DNA of 64,000 nucleotides from Arthrobacter_N sp051262515 (GTDB taxonomy: Bacteria; Actinomycetota; Actinomycetes; Actinomycetales; Micrococcaceae): assembly GCF_051262515.1 (NCBI RefSeq), contig NZ_JBIMER010000012.1:1-64000 (forward strand), given 5' to 3'. Made by a program: the position numbers and the translations under genes. Below are positions 7,061 to 15,202 of the stretch, piece by piece; the stretch's first letter is position 1, and the number at the start of each line of letters is the position of its first letter. The notes below the pieces were generated by a model that searched no databases, was not told the origin of the DNA, and saw nothing but the letters and a program-made list of their open reading frames with translations.

Positions 7061-8518
7061 ATGTTGACCCGGGTCCGGATGCGCCGGCGCGCCAGGAGTG
7101 CCCGAAAGGCCCTGGGAGCCGCGGTCCGGCGCGCCCTGCCCGAGGCGTCCCCGATAAGGCGCGTGCTGGCCCGGACGCGGCGCGGCCTGCGCCCGTCCAC
7201 CCCGGCGCAGGCGATCGTCGTCGGATTCCTCGGGGTGATATCGGTGGGCACGGCCCTGCTGATGCTCCCCATGGCCAGGCAGGGCCCGGGCGGCGCGACA
7301 TTCCTCGATGCCTTGTTCACCGCGACGTCGTCCGTCTGTGTGACCGGCCTGATCACCGTTGACACACCCACGTACTGGACGGGCTTCGGCCAAGTCGTCA
7401 TTCTGGTGCTGATCCAGCTGGGCGGGTTCGGGGTCATGTCCTTCGGCGCGTTGTTGGGCGTCGTTTTGGCTGGGAGACTCGGCTTGCGTTCACGCATTCT
7501 GGCCGCGAAGGAAAGCAAGAACGCCGAATTGGGGGATGTGCGCGCCGTCCTGATCGGCATCATCAAGGTGAGCCTAGTGGTCGAAGTGGTCCTGGCGGGC
7601 GCACTGTCCGCACGGCTGATGCTGGGCTACGGGCATCCGCCGGCGCGCGCCGCATGGGAGGGCGTGTTCCACTCGATCTCAGCCTTCAACAACGCCGGCT
7701 TCGCGCTGTATTCGGACAGCCTCATGGGGTTTGTGGGCGACCCGTGGATCATTCTGCCGATCGCGGCCGCGGTCATCATCGGCGGCCTGGGCTTCCCGGT
7801 GTTGTTCGAACTCCGCCGGCGCTACCGGACACCGATCCACTGGAGCATGAACACCAAGCTGGTGCTCTTCGGCAGCGCGGTACTGCTGCTGGCTGGAACC
7901 GTGTTCATCACCGCCGTCGAATGGTCCAACCAGGCGACCCTCGGGGTGCTGCGTCCGGGTGAGCGCGTCCTGGCCGGGTTCTTCCAGTCGGTGGTGACGC
8001 GCACGGCCGGTTTCAACTCGGTGGACACCAGCCAGATGGAACCCGTTTCCTGGCTCGGCATGGACATCCTGATGTTCATCGGCGGCGGTCCGGCCGGGAC
8101 CGCCGGTGGCCTGAAGATCACCACGTTCGCCGTCCTGTTCTTCATCCTCTACACCGAGCTGCGCGGCGGCGCCGCCGTGAACGTCTTCGGCAAACGGCTT
8201 TCCCGCGCGGTGCACCGCGAGGCGATCACGGTGGTGCTGCTGGCCATCGCACTCGTTGTCGGCGCCACGATGGCGCTGATGCTCATGTCCGACTTCGGCC
8301 AGGAGCGCATACTGTTCGAGGTGATCTCCGCCTTCGCCACCGTGGGCATGTCCACCGGCATCACCGCCGGATTGCCGCCGGCCGGGCAGGTGATCCTGAT
8401 CGTGCTCATGTTCGTCGGGCGCCTCGGCCCGGTGACACTGGGTGCGGCGCTCGCGTTGCGTGCCGGATCCCGAACACCGCTGTACGAATACCCCAAGGAA
8501 AGGCCGCTCATTGGCTAG
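7061..8518 (+). CDS. ktrB: TrkH/KtrB-type potassium uptake channel subunit
   Basis: A 485-residue integral membrane protein of the Trk/Ktr/HKT superfamily. It has repeated M1-P-M2 modules. The first pore loop reads FTATSSVCVTGLITVDT, and VFHSISAFNNAGFALYSD, SVVTRTAGFNSVD and SAFATVGMSTGIT form the other three filter-like loops. It conducts K+ (with Na+ in Ktr systems) under control of the KtrA ring. An ~50-residue basic N-terminus precedes the first membrane segment. GGAGG lies 4 bases before the ATG. The ktrA gene overlaps its 3' end. Confidence 0.9.
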   Translation: MLTRVRMRRRARSARKALGAAVRRALPEASPIRRVLARTRRGLRPSTPAQAIVVGFLGVISVGTALLMLPMARQGPGGATFLDALFTATSSVCVTGLITVDTPTYWTGFGQVVILVLIQLGGFGVMSFGALLGVVLAGRLGLRSRILAAKESKNAELGDVRAVLIGIIKVSLVVEVVLAGALSARLMLGYGHPPARAAWEGVFHSISAFNNAGFALYSDSLMGFVGDPWIILPIAAAVIIGGLGFPVLFELRRRYRTPIHWSMNTKLVLFGSAVLLLAGTVFITAVEWSNQATLGVLRPGERVLAGFFQSVVTRTAGFNSVDTSQMEPVSWLGMDILMFIGGGPAGTAGGLKITTFAVLFFILYTELRGGAAVNVFGKRLSRAVHREAITVVLLAIALVVGATMALMLMSDFGQERILFEVISAFATVGMSTGITAGLPPAGQVILIVLMFVGRLGPVTLGAALALRAGSRTPLYEYPKERPLIG

Positions 8519-9206
8519 GTCACCGTTGTTTTCCCGCACGGCCTCCCGCCTGGCGGACGCCAGCTCCGTCGCCGTCATCGGTCTGGGCCGCTTTGGCGGC
8601 GCGCTCGCCTTGGAACTGGAGGCCCAGAAGACCGAGGTGCTGGGCATCGACGCCAACGAGGACACCGTCCAGTCCTACAACGGCAGGCTCAACCACGTGG
8701 TCCGCGCCGACTCCACGCGGGAGGAGGTCCTGCGGCAACTCGCGGTCCACGAGTTCGACGTCGTCGTGGTGGGGATTGGGACGGACATCGAGGCCAGCAT
8801 CCTCACGAGTTCGCGGCTGCTGAAGTTCAACAAGCCCATCGTGTGGGCCAAGGCCATCAGCGAACCGCACGCCGAGATCCTGGAACAGCTGGGGGTCCAC
8901 CACGTGGTCCGGCCCGAGCACGACATGGGGCGCCGCGTGGCCCATCTGGTCCGCGGCGGCATGCTCGACTACGTGGAGTTCGAGGGCGGATTCGTGCTGA
9001 TCCGCACCCGGCCGCCGGCCCTGGCGCAGGACCGGCCGCTGGGCGTCCTCGGACTGCGCGACAAGCACGGCATCACCGTGGTCGCGGCCAAGCGGCCTGA
9101 TGGTCGCTGGCAGCCCGCCAACGCGCAGACGGTTCTCTACGAGGAGGACGAGATCCTCGTGGAGGGCAACAAGCAACAGGCCGAGGACTTCAGCCGCCTG
9201 CTCTGA
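8511..9206 (+). CDS. ktrA: KtrA/TrkA potassium channel regulatory subunit
   Basis: A 231-residue cytoplasmic RCK protein. The RCK_N domain begins with the nucleotide-binding motif VIGLGRFGGALA and has the GIDANEDTVQ acidic ribose-binding strand; an RCK_C (TrkA_C) domain follows. It gates KtrB by binding ADP/ATP. I choose TTG at 8511 (LARSPLFSRTASRL): AAGGAAAGG lies just upstream, and this leaves an 8-bp overlap with ktrB. Longer upstream frames read through the ktrB coding sequence and are shadows. Confidence 0.88.
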   Translation: MARSPLFSRTASRLADASSVAVIGLGRFGGALALELEAQKTEVLGIDANEDTVQSYNGRLNHVVRADSTREEVLRQLAVHEFDVVVVGIGTDIEASILTSSRLLKFNKPIVWAKAISEPHAEILEQLGVHHVVRPEHDMGRRVAHLVRGGMLDYVEFEGGFVLIRTRPPALAQDRPLGVLGLRDKHGITVVAAKRPDGRWQPANAQTVLYEEDEILVEGNKQQAEDFSRLL

Positions 9207-9224
9207 CCCCTGCCCCCCGAGTCG

Positions 9225-10742
9225 CTAGTGCCCGCCGCCGAGCTTGCCGCCCATGCGCTCGCGCATCATGAGGCTGGCGGCGTTGAGGCCCTCGATCTCC
9301 ACGGCCTTTCCGTACTTCGCGTACTTGTCGCTGATCGAATCCAGCGCCGCGATGGTGGAGGCGTCCCAGAGGTGCGAGTTGTGCATGTCGATCACCACGT
9401 GGTCCGGGTCCTCGGCGTACCGGAACTGGGTGTAGAGGTCGTTGGAGGAGGCGAAGAAGAGCTCTCCGTTGACCTCGTACTTCGCAATGGTCTCGCCGAA
9501 GTGCTCCTCGATCCGGCGTTCCACCGTCACGAAGTGCGCCACCCGCCGCGCGAAGAGGACCATGGCGGTGAGCACGCCGACGCCGACGCCGATGGCCAGG
9601 TTGTGCGTGGCAACGGTGAAGACCACGGTGGCCACCATGACGGTGGTCTCGCTCTTGGGCATCATGCGCAGCGTGGAGGGCCGGATACTGTGCCAGTCGA
9701 ACGTCGCGACGGACACGAACACCATCACGGCGACCAGCGCGGCCATGGGGATCAGCGCGACGATGTCGCCGAGCGCCACCACCAGGATGAGCAGGAAGAC
9801 GCCGGCGAGGAACGTCGAGATCCGCGTGCGTGCGCCGGAGGCCTTCACGTTGATCATGGTCTGGCCGATCATGGCGCAGCCACCCATGCCGCCGGTGAAT
9901 CCCGTGACGATGTTGGCCACTCCCTGCCCCCAGGACTCCCGCGTCTTGCCGGAGCGGGTGTCGGTCACGTCGTCGACCAGCTTGGCCGTCATCAGGGACT
10001 CGAGAAGGCCGACGAAGGCCAGGGCCAGCGCGTACGGGAAGAGGATCTGGAAGGTCTCCAGCGTGAACGGGACGTCGGGGACGAACAGGCAGGGCAGGGA
10101 ATCGGGGAGGTCGCCCTTGTCGCCGACCGTCGGAACGGTGAGCGCGGCGAACACCGTGACCAGCGTGAGCACCACGATGGCGACCAGCGGCGCGGGGACG
10201 GCGTTGGTGAGCTTGGGCAGGCCGAACACGATCAGGAGTCCGACGGCGGCCAGCGGGTACACCAGCCACGGGACGCCGAGGAGTTCGGGGACCTGGGACA
10301 TGAAGATCAGGATGGCGAGCGCGTTGACGAACCCGACCATGACCTGGCGGGGGATGAAGCGCATCAGCTTGGCCACGCCCAGGAGAGCAAGGGCGATCTG
10401 GAACACGCCGCCGAGGATCACCGCGGCGATGAAGTAGTCCACCCCGTGGCTGGCCACCAAGGGCGCGATGACCAGCGCGATCGCGCCGGTCGCGGCGGAG
10501 ATCATGGCCGGCCGGCCGCCGACGAACGCGATTGTGACGGCCATGGTGAAGGACGCGAACAGGCCCAGCCGGGGATCGACGCCGGCGATGATCGAGAAGG
10601 CGATCGCCTCCGGGATCAGGGCGAGCGCGACGACGAGCCCGGCCAGCACCTCGGTCTTGAGCAGGCGCGGGGACTTCAGGGTGCGCAGGACCGACTGACG
10701 TTCTTCGGGCGTCAGGGTGGGATTCGCTGTTGCGGTGGCCAA
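9225..10742 (-). CDS. SulP-family anion (sulfate/bicarbonate) transporter with STAS domain
   Basis: A 505-residue SLC26/SulP transporter. The N-terminal membrane domain has the signature GVDPRLGLFASFTMAVTIAF and GGRPAMISAATGAIALV; the GQTMINVKASGARTRIS region is also conserved. A C-terminal STAS domain (~residues 410-500) contains VIDMHNSHLWDASTIAALDS. It imports sulfate, bicarbonate or another oxyanion. It lies 95 bp downstream of a MerR-type regulator in the same direction, with a long dyad between them, so it is probably under MerR control (inference). Confidence 0.9.
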   Translation of the reverse strand: MATATANPTLTPEERQSVLRTLKSPRLLKTEVLAGLVVALALIPEAIAFSIIAGVDPRLGLFASFTMAVTIAFVGGRPAMISAATGAIALVIAPLVASHGVDYFIAAVILGGVFQIALALLGVAKLMRFIPRQVMVGFVNALAILIFMSQVPELLGVPWLVYPLAAVGLLIVFGLPKLTNAVPAPLVAIVVLTLVTVFAALTVPTVGDKGDLPDSLPCLFVPDVPFTLETFQILFPYALALAFVGLLESLMTAKLVDDVTDTRSGKTRESWGQGVANIVTGFTGGMGGCAMIGQTMINVKASGARTRISTFLAGVFLLILVVALGDIVALIPMAALVAVMVFVSVATFDWHSIRPSTLRMMPKSETTVMVATVVFTVATHNLAIGVGVGVLTAMVLFARRVAHFVTVERRIEEHFGETIAKYEVNGELFFASSNDLYTQFRYAEDPDHVVIDMHNSHLWDASTIAALDSISDKYAKYGKAVEIEGLNAASLMMRERMGGKLGGGH

Positions 10743-10786
10743 GGGGGTCCGTTCGGGTCGGGGAGGAGCGCGGCGGCACGACAGCC

Positions 10787-10815
10787 ACCAACTCTACCCG
10801 AACGTTAGGGTTGGT
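10787..10815. promoter_or_regulatory. MerR-type dyad upstream of SulP gene
   Basis: ACCAAC at 10787-10792 is matched by GTTGGT at 10810-10815. The interior is also symmetric (ACCC...GGGT flanking a central AACGTT at 10801-10806). The ~29-bp dyad has the size expected of a MerR-family operator between stretched -35 and -10 elements. It is 45 bp upstream of the SulP start. Confidence 0.5.
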
Positions 10816-10837
10816 GAGGCTGAATGTGGGGCAGGCC

Positions 10838-11254
10838 TCAGGCGCGGCCGTGGCGTTCGAGGTCCGCGATGAGTTCGTCGGCCTGCGCGAGGTACCGCGC
10901 CAGCTTCCCGCGTTCGCGTCGGGCCCGCTCCAGGTAGTCCCGGGATTTCCCTGCCCGGACCGCGGTGCCGGCCTCGCCGTCGTCGTCCGTTGTGCCGCGC
11001 CCCGCCGCCCCGGGCTCCAGGATCGCCAGCAGCTCGGCGATCTCCTCAAGGCTGAACCCGAGCGGCTTCATGCGCTTGATGTGCAGGAGCCGGTCGACGT
11101 CGGCCTCGGCGTAGACGCGGAAGCCGCCCTCGGTGCGGGCGGTCGCGGGGAGGAGGCCGACGTCGTCGTAGTGCCGGATGGTACGCAGCGACAGGCCGGT
11201 GCGCTCCGCGAGTTCGCCGATGTGCATGGTGCGCCCCGGGGCTTCCTGCGGCAT
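10838..11254 (-). CDS. MerR-family transcriptional regulator
   Basis: A 138-residue MerR protein. The N-terminal winged HTH reads HIGELAERTGLSLRTIRHYD and DVGLLPATARTEGGFRVY. A basic coiled-coil dimerisation helix rich in Arg/Glu follows (ERARRERGKLARYLAQADEL). It lacks an obvious C-terminal metal-binding Cys cluster, so it is not a classical mercury or copper sensor. It is upstream of, and co-oriented with, the SulP transporter. An internal start at MHIGELAER (11227) would remove 9 residues and is also plausible. Confidence 0.85.
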   Translation of the reverse strand: MPQEAPGRTMHIGELAERTGLSLRTIRHYDDVGLLPATARTEGGFRVYAEADVDRLLHIKRMKPLGFSLEEIAELLAILEPGAAGRGTTDDDGEAGTAVRAGKSRDYLERARRERGKLARYLAQADELIADLERHGRA

Positions 11255-11333
11255 GGGTCCTCCGTGGGTCGGTCGCTGGCGTCGATTGGCTAGCCAGCAA
11301 CACTACCAGCGGGCATGCGTCCGGGGGCGGCCG

Positions 11334-11723
11334 CTACGCGTTGTCTCGGACGCGCTCCCACAGCGCGGCGACGCGGGCCTCGACGTCCTCGAACACGCGG
11401 CGGGCGGAGTCCGGATCGGCGTGCTCGGGATCCGCGACGTCCCAGTCGAGATACTCCTTGCCGGGATAGATCGGGCACGTGTCCCCGCAGCCCATGGTGA
11501 TGACGAAACCGGCCGCCCGCACGACATCGTCGGTCAGGGGTTTCGGGTAGGCCTCCCCGAAGTCCAGGCCGCGTTCGCGCATCAGGCCCGCGGCGACCGG
11601 GTGGATCTCCCCGGCGGGCAGCGACCCGGCCGACCGAACCTCCACCGCGCCCCCGGACAGGTGGGCGAGGAGGGCCGCGGCGATCTGCGAACGGCCGGCG
11701 TTCTGCACGCAGACGAAGAGCAC
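11334..11723 (-). CDS. arsC: Arsenate reductase (LMW phosphatase fold), 5'-truncated gene
   Basis: The catalytic core is intact: VLFVCVQNAGRSQ (P-loop CX5R), SAGSLPAGEIHP and ITMGCGDTCPIYPGKEYLDW. The family usually has an N-terminal three-helix domain. Codons for its last part (HPYATLGRTAKIRTYL to the P-loop) are still open upstream to 11864, but the first ~40 residues are missing and no ATG/GTG/TTG is available there. I therefore use GTG at 11723, preceded by AAGGA at 10 bases, giving 129 residues. The upstream reading frame runs straight into the end of the flavoprotein gene, suggesting a deletion joined the two genes. Function of the short form is uncertain. Confidence 0.7.
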   Translation of the reverse strand: MLFVCVQNAGRSQIAAALLAHLSGGAVEVRSAGSLPAGEIHPVAAGLMRERGLDFGEAYPKPLTDDVVRAAGFVITMGCGDTCPIYPGKEYLDWDVADPEHADPDSARRVFEDVEARVAALWERVRDNA

Positions 11724-11863
11724 CTGGGGCCTGTCCTTCGCGATCTGGCCGCCGGACTGGGCCAAGGCGCGGAGCCTGTCCGCGGCGAAACGACCCGCGG
11801 TGGCCGCGAGGTAGGTGCGGATCTTCGCGGTGCGGCCGAGGGTCGCGTAGGGGTGCCGTGGTC

Positions 11864-13141
11864 CTACAGGGTGTTCGCTGCGAGGTCGGTGGAGCAGGCG
11901 CCCGTCTGCGGGAGGTCCAGCTGGAGTCGGTCGGCGCCCGCGCGGTCGCCGGCCAGGGCCGCGGCGAGCGAACGGACCTGCTCGTAGCCGGTGGCCATGA
12001 GGAACGTGGGCGCGCGGCCGTAGCTCTTCATGCCCGCGATGTAGAAGCAGGGCTCGGGGTGGGCGAGCAGGCGCTCGCCGTGCGCCGGGACGGTACCGCA
12101 GCTGTGGAACTCGGGGTCGATCAGCGGGCCGAGTCCGCGCGGGGCCTGCACGGCCTCGTCCAGGTCCAGTCGCAGCCCCGCCAGCGGCGCGAGGTCCGGG
12201 CGGAACCCGGTGCACGGCACGACGACGTCGACGGCCAGAGGGCGCCCGTCGGCGGCGGTCACGCGCAGGGGCTTCGCGCGCTCGGCGTTCCCCGTCGGTG
12301 TCCCTTCCACGGCGCCTTCCCGCACGACGTCGAGGCGCGCGGTCGCGAACGAATCGACGAGTTCGATGTCCCCGTTCTCCACGAAACGGCGCAGGCTGGC
12401 GCCGAGCTGGCCCCGGGCGGGGAGCTGGTCGGCCGTGCCGCCGCCATAGAGGCGGGCCGGGTCGGCGGGCCGGCGGATCGCCCACAGGATGCGCGTTTCG
12501 GGGTGTTTCTGGCGCGCGCGCCCCAACGACAACAAGGTGTTGGCGGCGGAATGCCCCGAGCCCAGGACCAGGACCGTGCGGCCGGCGAACCGCCCGGCAT
12601 CGGCGCCCGACACGTCCGGGAGTGGACCCGTGACGAGACCGGCCGCCCGCGCCGCTGACTCGCCGACGGCGGGCAGCCCGGCGCCGCCCGCGGGGTTGGG
12701 GGTGTCCCAGGTGCCGGACGCGTCGATGACGGCGCGCGCCGGAAGCCCGCCGCCGCCGTCGTGCCGGACCAGGAACCCGGACTCCCCGCGCACGACCCCG
12801 GTGACGCGGTTCCCGTACCGGATCCGGCCGCGCAGTTCGGGCAGCGCCGCGAGCGGGGCGAGGTAGTCGTCGACGAGCTCGGTGCCGGAGGGCAGGCGGG
12901 TTTCGCGCGGGGCGTCCCAGCCGCCGTCGTGCTCCAGGAGCCGGCGGGCGGCCGCGTCGATGTTGTAGCGCCAGGTGGAGAACAGCCGGATGTGGCCCCA
13001 CGCGCGGATCGCGGCGCCGGGGCCGTCGCCGGCCTCCAGCACCAGCGGCTCCAACCCGCGCTCCAGCAGGTGCGCGGCCGCTGCGAGGCCCACGGGCCCC
13101 GCGCCGATGACGACGACGGGGAGGCTGGCGTCCGGCTCCAT
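11864..13141 (-). CDS. arsO: ArsO-like FAD/NAD(P)-binding flavoprotein monooxygenase
   Basis: A 425-residue flavoprotein. IGAGPVGLAAAAHLLERG (~residues 12-29) is the FAD-binding Rossmann motif and VLGSGHSAANTLLSLGR is the NAD(P) motif. VPCTGFRPDL and FYIAGMKSYGRAPTFLMATG are conserved in the arsenic-operon-associated class. ArsO-type proteins are common in actinobacterial ars operons, but their exact reaction is not firmly known to me. ATG at 13141 is immediately upstream of the arsC stop. The C-terminus ends at CSTDLAANTL, shorter than I expect, at the presumed deletion junction with the following arsC. Confidence 0.72.
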   Translation of the reverse strand: MEPDASLPVVVIGAGPVGLAAAAHLLERGLEPLVLEAGDGPGAAIRAWGHIRLFSTWRYNIDAAARRLLEHDGGWDAPRETRLPSGTELVDDYLAPLAALPELRGRIRYGNRVTGVVRGESGFLVRHDGGGGLPARAVIDASGTWDTPNPAGGAGLPAVGESAARAAGLVTGPLPDVSGADAGRFAGRTVLVLGSGHSAANTLLSLGRARQKHPETRILWAIRRPADPARLYGGGTADQLPARGQLGASLRRFVENGDIELVDSFATARLDVVREGAVEGTPTGNAERAKPLRVTAADGRPLAVDVVVPCTGFRPDLAPLAGLRLDLDEAVQAPRGLGPLIDPEFHSCGTVPAHGERLLAHPEPCFYIAGMKSYGRAPTFLMATGYEQVRSLAAALAGDRAGADRLQLDLPQTGACSTDLAANTL

Positions 13142-13143
13142 GG

Positions 13144-13560
13144 CTATGCCCGCGCGGGGGCGAGGGACTCGATGAGTTCCTCGATCCGGGACTTGATGTC
13201 GTCGCGGATGGGGCGGACGGCGTCGACGCCCTGGCCGGCCGGGTCCTCGAGCTTCCAGTCCTCGTAGCGCTTGCCCGGGTAGTACGGGCACTCGTCGCCG
13301 CAGCCCATGGTGATGACGACGTCGGACTCCCGCACGGCCGCGTCGGTGAGGACCTTCGGGACCTCTGCGGACATGTCGATGCCGAGTTCGTGCATGGCCT
13401 CGACGGCGGCCGGGTTGATGGTCTCGGCGGGGCGGGATCCGGCGGAGCGGACCTCGATGCTCTCGCCCGCGAGGGAGGTGAGGAACGCGGCGGCCATCTG
13501 GGACCTGCCCGCGTTGTGCACGCAGACGAACAGGACGGACGGCTTGGTGGGGTTCGGCAT
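13144..13560 (-). CDS. arsC: Arsenate reductase (thioredoxin-type LMW phosphatase family)
   Basis: A 138-residue complete reductase. The P-loop CVHNAGRSQ (CX5R) is near the N-terminus. SAGSRPAETINP and the second Cys region ITMGCGDECPYYPGKRYEDW are the marks of the thioredoxin- or mycoredoxin-coupled arsenate reductases. It reduces arsenate to arsenite for export by the Acr3 pump encoded 3 bp upstream in the same operon. It is full length for the single-domain form. Confidence 0.9.
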   Translation of the reverse strand: MPNPTKPSVLFVCVHNAGRSQMAAAFLTSLAGESIEVRSAGSRPAETINPAAVEAMHELGIDMSAEVPKVLTDAAVRESDVVITMGCGDECPYYPGKRYEDWKLEDPAGQGVDAVRPIRDDIKSRIEELIESLAPARA

Positions 13561-13563
13561 GGG

Positions 13564-14658
13564 TCAGGCCTTTCCGACGGAGGTGTTGCTGAAGAACTTG
13601 CGGGACCACAGGGCCACGTAGACGAGGCCGATCAGGACCGGGACCTCGATCAGCGGGCCGACGACGCCGGCCAGCGCCTGGCCGCTGGTCACGCCGAACG
13701 TGGCGATGGCGACGGCGATGGCGAGTTCGAAGTTGTTGCCGGCCGCCGTGAAGGACAGCGTGGTGGTGCGCTCGTAGCCCATGCCGAGCCCGCGGCCGAT
13801 CAGCATGGACGCGCCGAAGACGACCACGAAGTACACGAGCAGGGGCAGGGCGATGCGAACGACGTCGAACGGGTTGCCGGTGATGGCGTCGCCCTGGAGG
13901 GCGAACAGGATCACGATCGTGAAGAGAAGGCCGTAGAGCGCCCACGGGCCGATCCTCGGCAGGAACGTGCCCTCGTACCACTCGCGGCCCTTGGCGCGTT
14001 CGCCGAGCGTGCGGGTGAGGAAGCCGGCGATCAGCGGGATGCCGAGGAACACGAGGACGGAGAGCGTGATGGCCCAGACGGAGAACTCCGCGCTGGTGGT
14101 TTCGAGGCCCAGCCAGGACGGCAGCAGGTGCAGGTAGAACCAGCCGAGGGCGCCGAACGCGAAGACCTGGAAGACGGAGTTGATGGCCACCAGGACGGCG
14201 GCGGCCTCTCGGTCGCCGCAGGCGAGGTCGTTCCAGATGAGCACCATGGCGATGCAGCGGGCCAGGCCCACGATGATCAGGCCGGTGCGGTATTCGGGCA
14301 GGTCCGGCAGGAACAGCCAGGCGAGCGCGAACATGAACGCGGGGGCGAGCAGCCAGTTGATGGCCAGGGAGGTGGCCATGAGCTTGCGGTCGGCGATGAC
14401 GCGGTGGGTTTCGTCGTAGCGGACCTTCGCGAGGACCGGGTACATCATGACCAGCAGGCCCAGCGCGATCGGCAGCGAGACTCCCGCGACCTCGACCGAG
14501 TCCAACACTGCGCCGAGCCCGGGGAAGACCTTCCCGAGTCCGAGTCCCAGCGCCATGGCGGCCAGGATCCACACGGCGAGGTAGCGGTCCAGCGTGGAGA
14601 GCTTGGCCGAGACGGGTCCGATGTCCGCCGGGGCGGAGAGGACTGCGGGGTTGGACAC
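13564..14658 (-). CDS. acr3: Acr3-type arsenite efflux permease
   Basis: A 364-residue, ten-helix arsenite exporter. ARCIAMVLIWNDLACGDREA contains the conserved Cys of Acr3, and AAGNNFELAIAVAIATFGV carries the conserved Glu near the C-terminus. It exports arsenite using the proton gradient. GTG at 14658 is chosen because CCAGGAG lies 8 bases upstream; the longer frame would cross the arsR-acr3 operator. It is first in the minus-strand operon acr3-arsC-flavoprotein-arsC and divergent from arsR. Confidence 0.93.
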   Translation of the reverse strand: MSNPAVLSAPADIGPVSAKLSTLDRYLAVWILAAMALGLGLGKVFPGLGAVLDSVEVAGVSLPIALGLLVMMYPVLAKVRYDETHRVIADRKLMATSLAINWLLAPAFMFALAWLFLPDLPEYRTGLIIVGLARCIAMVLIWNDLACGDREAAAVLVAINSVFQVFAFGALGWFYLHLLPSWLGLETTSAEFSVWAITLSVLVFLGIPLIAGFLTRTLGERAKGREWYEGTFLPRIGPWALYGLLFTIVILFALQGDAITGNPFDVVRIALPLLVYFVVVFGASMLIGRGLGMGYERTTTLSFTAAGNNFELAIAVAIATFGVTSGQALAGVVGPLIEVPVLIGLVYVALWSRKFFSNTSVGKA

Positions 14659-14684
14659 GGGTATCGCTCCTGGGTGCTCGAGGG

Positions 14685-14700
14685 ATCGACGTTTGTCGAT
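14685..14700. promoter_or_regulatory. ArsR-type operator ATCGAC-N4-GTCGAT
   Basis: A perfect dyad ATCGAC-GTTT-GTCGAT between the divergent acr3 and arsR genes. It is bracketed by CTCGAG at 14677-14682 and 14703-14708. A related ATCGATGGAT motif lies at ~14724-14733 nearer arsR. This is the expected position for arsenite-relieved repression of both operons. Confidence 0.6.
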
Positions 14701-14780
14701 GTCTCGAGTATGGTTTGATGCATCGATGGATGTCAATCTCTGCCCGGTCGGGTGGGGACGACCGCGAAGGGATGGGTTCG

Positions 14781-15200
14781 ATGGCACAGACAGGCGCTTT
14801 GGCCGTGCACGAGGATGTTGCCGGGACCGTGGCCGGTTTGGGCGGTGCGGTCGTGGCCGGCGCCGCCGGTGCGACGGCCGGCGCGTGCTGCGTCCCCGCC
14901 GTCGGACAGCCCCCGCTCGGCTCCCTGGAGGCCGACTCCCTGGCCGCGCGCTTCAAGGCGCTCGCCGACCCGAATCGGCTGCGAATCCTCTCGATCGTCT
15001 CCTCCAGCGCCGGCGCGGAATCCTGCGTGTGCGACATCTCCGAGCCGCTGGACCTCGGCCAGTCCACGGTCTCGCACCACCTCAAGATCCTGGTCGACGC
15101 CGGCATCCTCACCCGCGAGAAGCGCGGCGTGTGGTCCTATTACTCCCTGGTTCCCGGAGCCCTCGACGGGATCGCCGCCGCACTGACCCGAAAGGTCTGA
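14781..15200 (+). CDS. arsR: ArsR-family arsenite-responsive repressor (Corynebacterium-type Cys site)
   Basis: A 139-residue winged-helix repressor. LADPNRLRILSIV and DLGQSTVSHHLKILVDAG form the ArsR HTH. Cys residues lie at an N-terminal CC pair (GACCVPAVG) and in ESCVCDI, resembling the CC-plus-Cys As(III) site of Corynebacterium glutamicum ArsR rather than the E. coli alpha3 CXC site alone. I start at MAQTGALAV (14781), with AAGGG 9 bases upstream; in-frame ATGs at 14715 and 14772 are alternatives. arsC1 follows 2 bp after its stop. Confidence 0.85.
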   Translation: MAQTGALAVHEDVAGTVAGLGGAVVAGAAGATAGACCVPAVGQPPLGSLEADSLAARFKALADPNRLRILSIVSSSAGAESCVCDISEPLDLGQSTVSHHLKILVDAGILTREKRGVWSYYSLVPGALDGIAAALTRKV

Positions 15201-15202
15201 TC

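Noticed and set aside
9228..10808. 526-codon open frame on the plus strand
   Set aside because: It is antisense to the well-conserved SulP gene and rich in His/Gly/Asp/Glu, a GC-skew shadow with no domain.
11864..15112. Giant 1082-codon minus-strand fusion of flavoprotein with upstream sequence
   Set aside because: Only the part from ATG 13141 is real; the upstream part is out of frame with arsC and acr3, which are clearly the coding frames.
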